DNA from: Paenibacillus hunanensis
Lineage (GTDB): Bacteria > Bacillota > Bacilli > Paenibacillales > Paenibacillaceae
Reading direction: 5' to 3'
Length of the DNA: 64,000 bases
NCBI RefSeq assembly: GCF_014645615.1
Contig: NZ_BMMB01000003.1
Span: forward strand, 186,001 to 250,000
The translations under genes and the position numbers were made by a program. Shown one piece after another: positions 40,671 through 48,729 of this stretch (its first letter is position 1; every line of letters begins with the position of its first letter). The notes under the pieces were generated by a model that saw only the letters and a program-made list of their open reading frames with translations, had not been told where the DNA came from and ran no database searches.

Positions 40671-40815
40671 ACTGTTTTCAAGCAAACTTAATCAGTTGCT
40701 AGGAAGGGAGCAGGATTCCATTGCAATAGCGAAAGCGAAGCATACTATAATCGGCTACACACAGAGGGATGTCCGTGAAAACATTCTTCGTAGTTCGTGG
40801 GTATGTGGGAAACTC
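40671..40815 (+). repeat. RNA module copy B
   Basis: AGCAA (40681-40685) / TTGCT (40696-40700); AGCAGGATTCC; GCATAC (40740-40745) / GTATGT (40801-40806); CTAC (40755-40758) / GTAG (40790-40793); GAGGGATGT / ACATTCTTC around loop CCGTGAAA. Confidence 0.7.
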
Positions 40816-41020
40816 ATCTGATGCGAAACCAGTAACTCTGTAAATTGAAATGTCATGAACGATGAATATGGTTTACGAATAATGAATGATGATTTATGAA
40901 TGCGGAAGTAAAATGTATATGCACAATGGATGTATCGTAATTATGCAGTATGAGTAAGTATGAAATGATGAATACAATGTTTCCCATTATGAAGAAAGGC
41001 TGTGAACAGAGGAAAATGCT

Positions 41021-41165
41021 ATTTTCGAGCAAGCTTGTAGTTACTTGTTAGGAAGGGAGCAGGATTCCAATGAAGCAGGTTAGCGAAGCATACTAGAGCG
41101 TAATTCACGCTAGAAAAGCGTCCGTGAAAACGTTTTTCGTGAAGACGTGGTATGCTGGACATCAT
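41021..41165 (+). repeat. RNA module copy C
   Basis: AGCAAG (41028-41033) / CTTGTT (41044-41049); AGCAGGATTCC; GCATAC (41088-41093) / GTATGC (41150-41155); TTCACG (41104-41109) / CGTGAA (41138-41143); GAAAAGCGT / ACGTTTTTC around loop CCGTGAAA. Confidence 0.7.
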
Positions 41166-41472
41166 CCCATATGCAAGGACATGGATGAGGTAATGAGAAA
41201 TGTACGGACGGCATATGATTCAATCCGGGTGGATTGAATAGCATAGATCGCTCACACGCCTGTAGAAAATGGCTGTGAAGCAAGCATAGCATTCGTGATG
41301 CAACGGCATACGAAATTACGCTATGACATAATGAAAACAATCGCTAAACGGTTGTCTGCGTCTGCAGAGTAACGACAATCGGCAGCATGGACGGTGAAAG
41401 TAACCATGTCAGGCATGTGGATTGTTCTATAGGAGGATCGTTTACAATTGAATATTGCTGTTAATGATTAAA

Positions 41473-41510
41473 CCCCCGTAGCCTTGTTAATTCAAGTATA
41501 CGGGGGATTT
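41473..41510 (+). terminator. Terminator closing the large RNA locus
   Basis: CCCCCGTA (41473-41480) / TACGGGGG (41499-41506), then ATTTAAATTT. Confidence 0.65.
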
Positions 41511-41620
41511 AAATTTGTGCGGATTGAGCGTGTTGTCGCCCTTAGTTTATGGATGCAGGGGAATTCCAATAATAATCATCGAAAGCGAAAAAGGTATATT
41601 TCATATTAGCATAATTGCTA

Positions 41621-41657
41621 AAAAGACTATCACATCAAGATCAAGTGATAGTCTTTT
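41621..41657 (-). terminator. Terminator after the esterase gene
   Basis: AAAAGACTATCAC (41621-41633) / GTGATAGTCTTTT (41645-41657), perfect 13 bp; T-run TTTTT on the minus strand. Confidence 0.85.
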
Positions 41658-41703
41658 AATCTATTTATATTCAATTTTCAGCTGACCTCACATTAATAGC
41701 TTC

Positions 41704-42651
41704 TTACTCCTTACCTTTTAACCAGTCTCCGATTTGTTCGCTCGCTTTGCGGACAGCTTCCGCGGAGCGAGGCAACTGGAGCTGAGAGACAAAACCGTGG
41801 ATCATGCCATCGTAACATTCGTAATGGACTTCATTGCCACTTTCTTTCAGGCGTTCAGCATATTGAGCACCCTGATCGCGTAATGGGTCATACTGTGCAG
41901 TGATGATAAGCGCTGGTGGCATGCCGGTTAGATCATTAGCGAGTAAGGGTGAAGCGTAGGGTTCTGTGGCATTTTCTTCACCTTTGAAATAGCTTTTTTC
42001 GAACCAGCTCATGATCTCGGCGGTTAGGATATAGCCCTGACCATTTTCCTCATAGGATAGTGTGCCTTCTCCTTTGCCAGTGGATGGATAAAAGAGCAGC
42101 TGCGCGGCTGGCATCGTTGTACCGTGATCCTTGGCGGCGAGACAGACGACAGTTGCTAGATTGCCACCTGCGCTATCCCCGGCTACGGCAATACGCGAAG
42201 CGTCTAATTCCCATTGCTCGGCATGCTCGGTAATATAATGGAACGCATCATACGCATCCTGCATCGCCGCTGGGAATGGATGCTCAGGCGCCAGGCGATA
42301 ATCAACAGCAATCACACAGCAGCCTGATCCTACAGCGATACGACGACATAGCTCATCATGCGAATCCAGGCTACCGATGACCCAGCCGCCACCATGATAA
42401 AATACAATGGCAGGTTGTGGTGTACCTGCTTCGTTTGCAACAGGTTTATAGATGCGTAGCTTGATTTTGCGATGCGGTAGCTTGATTTTTTCCTTTTTCA
42501 CCTCATAGAGCGACGTCGGTTGGGTGACCTGCTTGCGCGCCATTCTTGCTTCGATGATCCGAATCATTTTGGGATGTATTTTGTGAATCGGAGGAATCTG
42601 CAAACGATTGAAATTGTCTACCATCTCCTGTACTTCTGGGTCCAGTGCCAT
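41704..42651 (-). CDS. Alpha/beta hydrolase, HSL-family esterase
   Basis: 315 aa. The ATG at 42651 is preferred, with GGAG ten bases upstream; the GTG at 42660 nearly touches that site. Hormone-sensitive-lipase family: oxyanion HGGGW, nucleophile Ser in GDSAGG, DYRLAPEHPFPA, acid Asp in AQYDPLRDQG, and His in GMIHGF. Cytoplasmic carboxylesterase acting on short-chain esters; natural substrate unknown. Single gene downstream of the large RNA locus, in the opposite orientation. Confidence 0.92.
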   Translation of the reverse strand: MALDPEVQEMVDNFNRLQIPPIHKIHPKMIRIIEARMARKQVTQPTSLYEVKKEKIKLPHRKIKLRIYKPVANEAGTPQPAIVFYHGGGWVIGSLDSHDELCRRIAVGSGCCVIAVDYRLAPEHPFPAAMQDAYDAFHYITEHAEQWELDASRIAVAGDSAGGNLATVVCLAAKDHGTTMPAAQLLFYPSTGKGEGTLSYEENGQGYILTAEIMSWFEKSYFKGEENATEPYASPLLANDLTGMPPALIITAQYDPLRDQGAQYAERLKESGNEVHYECYDGMIHGFVSQLQLPRSAEAVRKASEQIGDWLKGKE

Positions 42652-42806
42652 GATGTTCACACTCCATTCATTGTATATATTGTATTACCCAGTATTTTCG
42701 TATGTTGTTTTCATAACATATGAATTCTTATTATTCTAACCTTTTACAAAAATACGCTTCAAATAGCGCAATGAATCATATACTTTTACATTTATAATCC
42801 AAATAA

Positions 42807-42834
42807 AAAACGCTTCTACGATTAGAAGCGTTTT
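42807..42834 (-). terminator. Terminator after the YG-rich secreted protein gene
   Basis: AAAACGCTTCT (42807-42817) / AGAAGCGTTTT (42824-42834) with a six-base loop and flanking A/T runs. Confidence 0.85.
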
Positions 42835-42858
42835 AAAAAAGTTATAACTAAAATCGAA

Positions 42859-43257
42859 CTATAATGAGCGAGCTAAAGTCCATAAATTCTGCGGAGAAAT
42901 TCCGTTAGAAAGATAAGGATTAGCAGTAACATATCCCATTACTTTACCTTTATAAACTAAAATAGGAGGCGTAGATGTATATCGGTTTGTAGCACTGTAA
43001 GAAGAATATTTACTACCATAGGTTCCATAGGAATTCCATATACTTGTGGTACTATACTTACTACCATATGCTCCATAAGTATTAAATACAGAATAAGTAT
43101 TAAATGTATTGGTAGAAAGTGACCCTAAAAATACACTACCATCATTGGAGTATACATATAAATTCTCTGGATTTATATATTCCGTTGCTTTTACATATGA
43201 AGTTTGACTAAATCCAAGCAAAAGCAGCACAAAAATTGCTATCAAAAATTTATTCAC
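42859..43257 (-). CDS. Secreted small protein with YG-Y-GSKYS repeats
   Basis: 132 aa; start is GTG with GAGGGGG upstream. Signal peptide about 1-25. The mature part has two tandem repeats, NTYGAYGSKYSTTSIW and NSYGTYGSKYSSYS (about 64-93), preceded by GSVFLGSLSTNTFNTYSVF and followed by a short PPILVYKGKVMGYVTANPY segment. This layout is that of a widespread uncharacterised secreted family with N-x-YG-x-YGS-x-YS repeats. Function unknown. Codon use is more AT-rich than its neighbours. Confidence 0.8.
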   Translation of the reverse strand: MNKFLIAIFVLLLLGFSQTSYVKATEYINPENLYVYSNDGSVFLGSLSTNTFNTYSVFNTYGAYGSKYSTTSIWNSYGTYGSKYSSYSATNRYTSTPPILVYKGKVMGYVTANPYLSNGISPQNLWTLARSL

Positions 43258-43319
43258 GTACTTGCCCCCTCACCTATATTATCCCTATTTTAGAAATAAT
43301 GTAGATAAATAGCAAGCAA

Positions 43320-44441
43320 TTATACCGAACTGCTATTCCACACCTCATTCGCCGTTTCACGGACAAGGCGAATCTTATTCCACTGCTCCTCCTCGGTCAG
43401 CATATTGCCTTCCTCCGTCGAGGCAAATCCGCATTGTGTACTCAGACAGAGCTTATCCAGCTCAACAAAGCCTGCTGCCTCAGCGATGCGTTCCTTGAGC
43501 ATATCCTTGCTCTCCAGCCCTCCGTGCTTGGTCGTTACTAATCCCAGCACGACAAACTGATCCTCAATATAACGTAGCGGATGGAAATCGCCGGAGCGCT
43601 CATTATCATATTCAAGGAAGAACGCATCGACCTTCGTATGGCTGAATAGCTCTTCCGCTACTGGCTCATAGCCTCCAGCCGCGAACCAGGTCGAACGGAA
43701 ATTGCCGCGGCAGACATGGAGGGCGATCACCATATCGTCTGGACGCTCGGCAATACTTTCATTGATCAGACGGACATAATCGCGTGCGAGCTGATCCGGG
43801 TCCTGTCCGCGATTGCGGATGAGCATGCGGTGACGGCTGCTACACAGTGTCCCCCATGTCGTATCATCCAGCTGTAGATAGCGGCAACCCGCATCGTAAA
43901 AGGCTTGAATCGCATCACGATACACTGCGATAATATCTTGATACAGCTCCTCGGTATCATCGTACACATCATTTCCATTATAGCTTTGTACAAAATGAAA
44001 GAGTGCTGGTGATGGAATCGTCATTTTGGCTACGCGGTCGCCTGCCAGCGTTTTCAAAAAGCGAAAATGCTCCAGCATCGGATGATCGCCGAAGGAGATT
44101 TTATCCACGACTCGGAAGCTTTCAGCACGGTTGCGATTATCGATCCCTGCTGTCGGCAAGCCAATCTTCTCAGTGCCCTGTACACCAAAGAAGAAATCCA
44201 GATGCCACCAGCCGCGACGGAATTCGCCATCGGTCACCGTTTGCAGTCCCATTTCCTTCTGCTTATTCACGAGCAGGGTGATTTCCTCGTCCTCGATCAC
44301 TTTCAGTTCTTCCGCGCTGATCTCGCCACTTTCAAATTGAAATCTTGCCTCCCGCAGTGTCTCCGGACGCAGGTAACTACCTACGATATCACAGCGAAAT
44401 GGAGGATGAATTCTGCGTGTGCCTGTCATTGGAATGGACAT
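43320..44441 (-). CDS. MetE C-domain-like methyltransferase (YxjG/YxjH type)
   Basis: 373 aa; ATG with AGGAGG five bases upstream. A single cobalamin-independent methionine synthase C-terminal-type TIM barrel: FRCDIVGSYLRPETLREA, TVTDGEFRRGWWHLDFF, YLQLDDTTWG, zinc-type residues in ALHVCRGN and LSTQCGFAS, FFLEYDNERSGDF. In Bacillus the YxjG/YxjH proteins are S-box controlled and act in methionine recycling from S-methyl compounds; methyl donor unknown. No S-box is seen here. The gene follows a LysR regulator with only nine bases between, so they form an operon. Confidence 0.9.
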   Translation of the reverse strand: MSIPMTGTRRIHPPFRCDIVGSYLRPETLREARFQFESGEISAEELKVIEDEEITLLVNKQKEMGLQTVTDGEFRRGWWHLDFFFGVQGTEKIGLPTAGIDNRNRAESFRVVDKISFGDHPMLEHFRFLKTLAGDRVAKMTIPSPALFHFVQSYNGNDVYDDTEELYQDIIAVYRDAIQAFYDAGCRYLQLDDTTWGTLCSSRHRMLIRNRGQDPDQLARDYVRLINESIAERPDDMVIALHVCRGNFRSTWFAAGGYEPVAEELFSHTKVDAFFLEYDNERSGDFHPLRYIEDQFVVLGLVTTKHGGLESKDMLKERIAEAAGFVELDKLCLSTQCGFASTEEGNMLTEEEQWNKIRLVRETANEVWNSSSV

Positions 44442-44450
44442 ATGCTCCTC

Positions 44451-45383
44451 CTATAATAAGAATTGATTCATATTTAGATAGCTATTGGATACGAGATCAT
44501 TCAGGATATCGATATATTTTGAAGCGATATCGCTTGGCTTGCGATCCTTATGTGCGATCCAGCCCACTGTAAAGTCTTCTGTCGTCTGTAAAGGTACCGA
44601 GATTAGTTGCTCATAGTTAAACTGGGATACGAGAATTCCCGTACCAATCGTGTAGCCATTAGTACCGGCTAACAGATTCGCCAGTGAGGCACGATCGTTC
44701 ACCTTAATACTCTTCACCACATTAGAGAAGCTAACCATTTCCTCGGAAAAATGGAGCGAGTTATTCGCACCCTGATCAAAAGTAATGTACGGATACGCGC
44801 TTACATCCTGAGTTGTCACATATTCCTTCTGCGCCAGCGGATGACCAGAACGCACGAAAATATGCGGGCTGGTGTTAAATAGTGGCGTAAACATCAGATT
44901 CCCATCGCTAAACAGCTTGTTCATCACCTTGAAGTTACGCTCATTAATGTACAAAATGCCGATATCACTGCGCAATGTTTTCACATCTTCGATAATATTG
45001 TACGTCTGCGTCTCACGCACATGCAGATTGTACTCGTTAATATCACTCTGTTCCATTAGCTTCACAAACGCATCGACTACGAATGCATAATGCTGTGTGG
45101 ATACAGAGAAATGAATCAGGTTACGCTTGCTACCATGATAGCGATTCTCGATCAGCTCAGCCTGTTCGATAATCTGGCGCGCATAGCCGAGAAATTCCAT
45201 CCCTTCCACCGAAATGCTGATTCCCCGATTCGTTCGGTCGAAGATGGAGATTCCCAATTCATTTTCCAATTCCTTGATTGCATTGGACAGGCTCGGCTGG
45301 GAAATAAAGAGCCGCTTGGCGGCCTCGTTCATCGAGCCGCAATTTGCGATTTCGATCGCATAGCGGAGCTGCTGGAGTGTCAA
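44451..45383 (-). CDS. LysR-family transcriptional regulator
   Basis: 310 aa; start is TTG with AAGGGGG seven bases upstream and the usual MTLQQLRYAIEIANCGS opening. Winged helix (1-60) with AAKRLFISQPSLSNAIKELENELG, then a periplasmic-binding-like effector domain (about 90-300). First gene of a two-gene operon with the MetE-like methyltransferase, so control of methionine or sulfur metabolism is a reasonable inference. Confidence 0.92.
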   Translation of the reverse strand: MTLQQLRYAIEIANCGSMNEAAKRLFISQPSLSNAIKELENELGISIFDRTNRGISISVEGMEFLGYARQIIEQAELIENRYHGSKRNLIHFSVSTQHYAFVVDAFVKLMEQSDINEYNLHVRETQTYNIIEDVKTLRSDIGILYINERNFKVMNKLFSDGNLMFTPLFNTSPHIFVRSGHPLAQKEYVTTQDVSAYPYITFDQGANNSLHFSEEMVSFSNVVKSIKVNDRASLANLLAGTNGYTIGTGILVSQFNYEQLISVPLQTTEDFTVGWIAHKDRKPSDIASKYIDILNDLVSNSYLNMNQFLL

Positions 45384-45837
45384 TGCCGTTCCCCCTTTGA
45401 CTTGGCAGCCTGCCCGTTCACGTCCAGGGCAGACCCATTCTATCGTAACACGGAGTTATCGTAGCATAGATGCACTATACAATCCAAGCCCTCACCTAGA
45501 AAAGTTTACTCGTCTCTATCAGCTTCCAAGTGATTAACACACGGTGAGGAATACTTTATTTGCATTCCGTATCTATATGATCTAACTTCATCTAATCTAA
45601 AGGAAATCATCGTACTATGTAAAAACCGATTTGCATAATGCAAACCGGTTCCTTTTTAAGGTGGATGTGATTCTTTTATTATAAATCAATTTAAAGCAAT
45701 TAAGCTGGAGCTAGAGACTGCGCAACTTTATATTTTTATATTATAAAATATACTGTAATTTTAATAAAAAACTTCGCTCGCTGTCTATTCAAAGCCTTTC
45801 CCAACAGGCTCATGCCTGACTTGCTTTTCGCGATTCT
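45384..45837. other. Intergenic region between LysR and GGDEF-EAL genes
   Basis: About 450 bases: LysR promoter presumably on the left, GGDEF-EAL terminator near 45624-45650. No gene. Confidence 0.45.
45619..45650 (-). terminator. Terminator after the GGDEF-EAL gene
   Basis: AACCG-A-TTTGCA (45624-45635) pairs with TGCAAA-C-CGGTT (45639-45650); TTTTTAC follows on the minus strand. It is about 190 bases past the stop. Confidence 0.65.
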
Positions 45838-48234
45838 TTAGGAAGGGCGCTTCATATGAATTTTACGATTAAGCATCCACTGCTCAAAAGCTTCGACTGC
45901 CATTGGACGCCCATAATAGTATCCTTGAATATAATAGCAACCCAGCTGCTGGAGCATATCCACATGCTCCAGTGTCTCGACTCCTTCTGCAAGCACATTC
46001 ATATGCAGTCGATCTGCAAGCTCTAATACAGAGCGTACCACCGCTTCATTACGAGGATTACGATCAATATCAAAAATAAGCGAGCGATCAATTTTGATAA
46101 ATTGAAATGGAAATGCTGTTACTGTACGCATAGAGGAATAGCCGGTTCCAAAATCATCAACAGCAAGGGTTACCCCCATGCTAACTAGCTCATCGCACAT
46201 TGCTATCACATGCTCTTCTTCACGAATCGCTGCACTTTCAGTAAACTCCAAGCATAGCTGTCTTGGCAGTAATCCGGTAGTTTGAAGCACGGTTGCGACC
46301 TTATGTGAGAATGCAGGATCGCTGAGCTGACTTGCAGAAACATTTACCGAAATCTGCATTTTGTCACAGCATCCATCCTTCACCCATTTAACAGCTTGTC
46401 GTGCCGCTTCCAGCATCACCCATTCGCCAATCTGACGAATCATTCCACTCTGCTCCGCGATCGGAATAAAATCCTGGGGGGAGACAAAACCTAGCTCAGC
46501 CGAATTCCAGCGTAATAACGCCTCAGCACCAATAACTGCACCACTACGGCTATCCACTTGTGGCTGGTACACTAGCGAAAACTCATCACGCAGCAAGGCT
46601 GTTTCTAAGCCCTGTTGCATAAGCAGATATTGCTCAGCTGCATTTTTTAACGTTTCATTGAATAGATGATATTGATTGCGTCCCATGCGCTTAGCAGCAT
46701 ACATTGCTGTATCTGCATTACGGAGCAGTATTTCTGTATCCCGTCCATCTTCCGGTGCTATGCAGATTCCAATACTACAGGAAACATGATAATGCTTATC
46801 TCGCAACACAATCTGCCGTTCGAAGCCATGCAGAATCCGGTTGGCAATATTGGTAGCCACTGCATCCCCCTGACCAGGAGCAAGCTCAACTAACAAAGCA
46901 AACTCATCTCCGCCCATACGTGCAACTATACTATTCTGCGGCGCCTGTAGACGGATTAACTGTGCAACATCGATCAGTAATAGATCACCAGCAGAATGAC
47001 CCATCGTATCATTAATCCATTTAAAATGATCCAGATCCATCTGCATCACCACTACACGCGTATTATAGTCACGAGAACGTTCCAGTGCCTCTTGCAAGCG
47101 TAGATTGAATTGATAACGATTAGCCAGACCGGTCAGTGAATCGGTGTAGGCTAGCTCGATCAGCCGTGCTTCATTTTGTTGTTGCTGCGTAATATCTCTG
47201 ACCAGCAGATAACAATGCATGACACCTTCAATTTCCAAAAAGTCACTATTCACTTCTACAGTATAGGGTATTCCTTGACGATTAATAATTTGCACCTGCA
47301 AATCCTGTTGCATTTTACTATTCTGAAATGCCTGACGAATCGTCTCTTTGTAGCTCGCATGCTTATCAGGTGGGATGATTTCTAACAGATCAATATCCTC
47401 TCCATTTGATATACCAGCCAGCTGATTGAATGCTGGATTCGTTTCTACCGTTTTACCCTCTGAATTGATTAATGCGATTCCACTGCTGGACAATGTGAAC
47501 AACAGCTTGTATCGTTGTTCCGCCACAGCAAGAAACTGATGCTTGCTCATAGCTACGCGTAGTGTGCAAGCAAGTATGAGCCCAGCATATGTCGGCAAGC
47601 TATCCAGAGGTATAATCGAGCTCTCTCCCGTCATCTCGCTCGCGATAAAGGCAAATACTAGCCAAACAGAAGCAAGGCTGCTTCCACGCATAATGGTCAG
47701 CATCATCTGCTGCTCACGCTGATACATGCGTCGACGCTTCAGCTTCCTGTAACCGGTGATCATAATCAACAAGAGATAGCTCAGCGCGTACCCCGATATG
47801 CAGAGGAATAGCGTATCAAAGCCTATCGTATGAACCTCTACTCTCCAATGTTGCCCCTGAGTCAGATCGAGGTAAAACATATTCGGCTTCAATAATATCA
47901 ATAGAATAGCAACTAGCGGAGGTGACGCTGCTATATGCAATAGGATTCGCGGAAAGCGGATTCGGCTCAACAAGGTAAAAAAGTAAATAAGTAGACTCAT
48001 TGCTATAAAGCTAAATATATACGTAGCTTGAGGGTTAAATAATTGAACAATGTCATAATCTAATACTTGAGTCAAAAAATCACATAAAAATATAAGCGAC
48101 ACGCTGCTAATCAACACCATAGTCAACTGATGCAATGGATTATCTGGGTGGCGTAGTAGTATTTCCACAGCCAGAAAGCCGAGCAGAACAAAGGGAACAA
48201 AAGACAATAATAAAGAATTTAAAAACACATACAT
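45838..48234 (-). CDS. Membrane GGDEF-EAL protein with PAS domain
   Basis: 798 aa. The ATG at 48234 has GGAGGA seven bases upstream; the longer reading does not. Seven to eight membrane helices (about 1-235) of the 7TM-receptor type, a PAS domain (about 240-355), GGDEF (about 360-525) with intact GGDEF at 441-445, then EAL (about 535-795) with EALLRW at 571-575, DDFGTGYSS and LAEGVET. Both active-site sets look intact. The GGDEF part lacks an RxxD inhibitory site. It could make or break c-di-GMP; net direction cannot be read. The window's second c-di-GMP enzyme. Confidence 0.92.
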   Translation of the reverse strand: MYVFLNSLLLSFVPFVLLGFLAVEILLRHPDNPLHQLTMVLISSVSLIFLCDFLTQVLDYDIVQLFNPQATYIFSFIAMSLLIYFFTLLSRIRFPRILLHIAASPPLVAILLILLKPNMFYLDLTQGQHWRVEVHTIGFDTLFLCISGYALSYLLLIMITGYRKLKRRRMYQREQQMMLTIMRGSSLASVWLVFAFIASEMTGESSIIPLDSLPTYAGLILACTLRVAMSKHQFLAVAEQRYKLLFTLSSSGIALINSEGKTVETNPAFNQLAGISNGEDIDLLEIIPPDKHASYKETIRQAFQNSKMQQDLQVQIINRQGIPYTVEVNSDFLEIEGVMHCYLLVRDITQQQQNEARLIELAYTDSLTGLANRYQFNLRLQEALERSRDYNTRVVVMQMDLDHFKWINDTMGHSAGDLLLIDVAQLIRLQAPQNSIVARMGGDEFALLVELAPGQGDAVATNIANRILHGFERQIVLRDKHYHVSCSIGICIAPEDGRDTEILLRNADTAMYAAKRMGRNQYHLFNETLKNAAEQYLLMQQGLETALLRDEFSLVYQPQVDSRSGAVIGAEALLRWNSAELGFVSPQDFIPIAEQSGMIRQIGEWVMLEAARQAVKWVKDGCCDKMQISVNVSASQLSDPAFSHKVATVLQTTGLLPRQLCLEFTESAAIREEEHVIAMCDELVSMGVTLAVDDFGTGYSSMRTVTAFPFQFIKIDRSLIFDIDRNPRNEAVVRSVLELADRLHMNVLAEGVETLEHVDMLQQLGCYYIQGYYYGRPMAVEAFEQWMLNRKIHMKRPS

Positions 48235-48729
48235 AAGCTCGTCCTCCAACAACAACATACACAACCTAAGATAGTTATCGAACAAAATCGTATTAAAATG
48301 TATATCTAATAGGCTTACTTATATGAATTCTTTTTTAATGAAGCCTATATTGTTTGTGACAGGCTTATTTGGCGAGAACAAATATGGACGAATATGGATT
48401 ATGTAGGATAATGCTGTATATTTTAACTATTATGAATTTTTCATTACATGTATTTTTATATTCATATTAAATTAGACCAACTTCTACGGTTTATAAGTAA
48501 TATCATAAATAGCCCTCCAGGTAGCTATTGTAAATATCGCTAACTGGAGGGCTATTCTATATATTCTGTATATTGCGGATTCTATTTCATCATTCTAATC
48601 AACATTGGAGCAGTATGCCAGTATATTGAAAAAGATCACACATGGTATCTAGATAATGGTATATCGATATATCTAATTCATCGTCTATCCATCTCAACTT
48701 CATTTCCGAATGAGCTCGATGGTGAGGAA
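48235..48729. other. Intergenic region before the GGDEF-EAL gene
   Basis: About 495 AT-rich bases, with the GGDEF-EAL promoter on the left and the acyl-CoA synthetase terminator on the right. Confidence 0.4.
48508..48556 (-). terminator. Terminator after the acyl-CoA synthetase gene
   Basis: AATAGCCCTCCAG (48508-48520) / CTGGAGGGCTATT (48544-48556), perfect 13 bp. Short T-run on the minus strand. Confidence 0.7.

Larger units (their letters stand above)
40250..41510 (+). ncRNA. Large structured noncoding RNA with repeated modules (proposed)
   Basis: About 1.2 kb with no supportable protein gene on either strand. Three long modules (about 40471-40614, 40671-40815, 41021-41165) and a partial one (about 40360-40432) share stems and loops. 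Stems kept by base changes: GCAAG/CTTGC, AGCAA/TTGCT and AGCAAG/CTTGTT; GCATAC/GTATGC or GTATGT; and a long hairpin topped by CCGTGAAA in three copies. GGATTCC and AGCGAAGCATAC recur. Further hairpins occupy 41218-41380, and a terminator closes the region. Strand is set by the terminator and by the G-U pairs favouring the plus strand. I recognise no known family; OLE, GOLLD, ROOL and HEARO do not match what I remember. Confidence 0.7.

Noticed and set aside
40442..41340. Short ORFs inside the large RNA locus (40442-40681 and 41110-41340, minus)
   Set aside because: They run through the repeated stems, differ between modules, and have no ribosome sites; the conserved unit is structure, not frame.
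40250..41510. CRISPR array or transposon ends as explanation for the repeats
   Set aside because: Modules are about 145 bases, unevenly spaced and diverged, with no short uniform repeats, no cas genes and no transposase.
45384..45500. S-box or T-box leader before the LysR/MetE-like operon
   Set aside because: I searched for the conserved motifs because relatives of this methyltransferase are SAM-controlled; none is visible.
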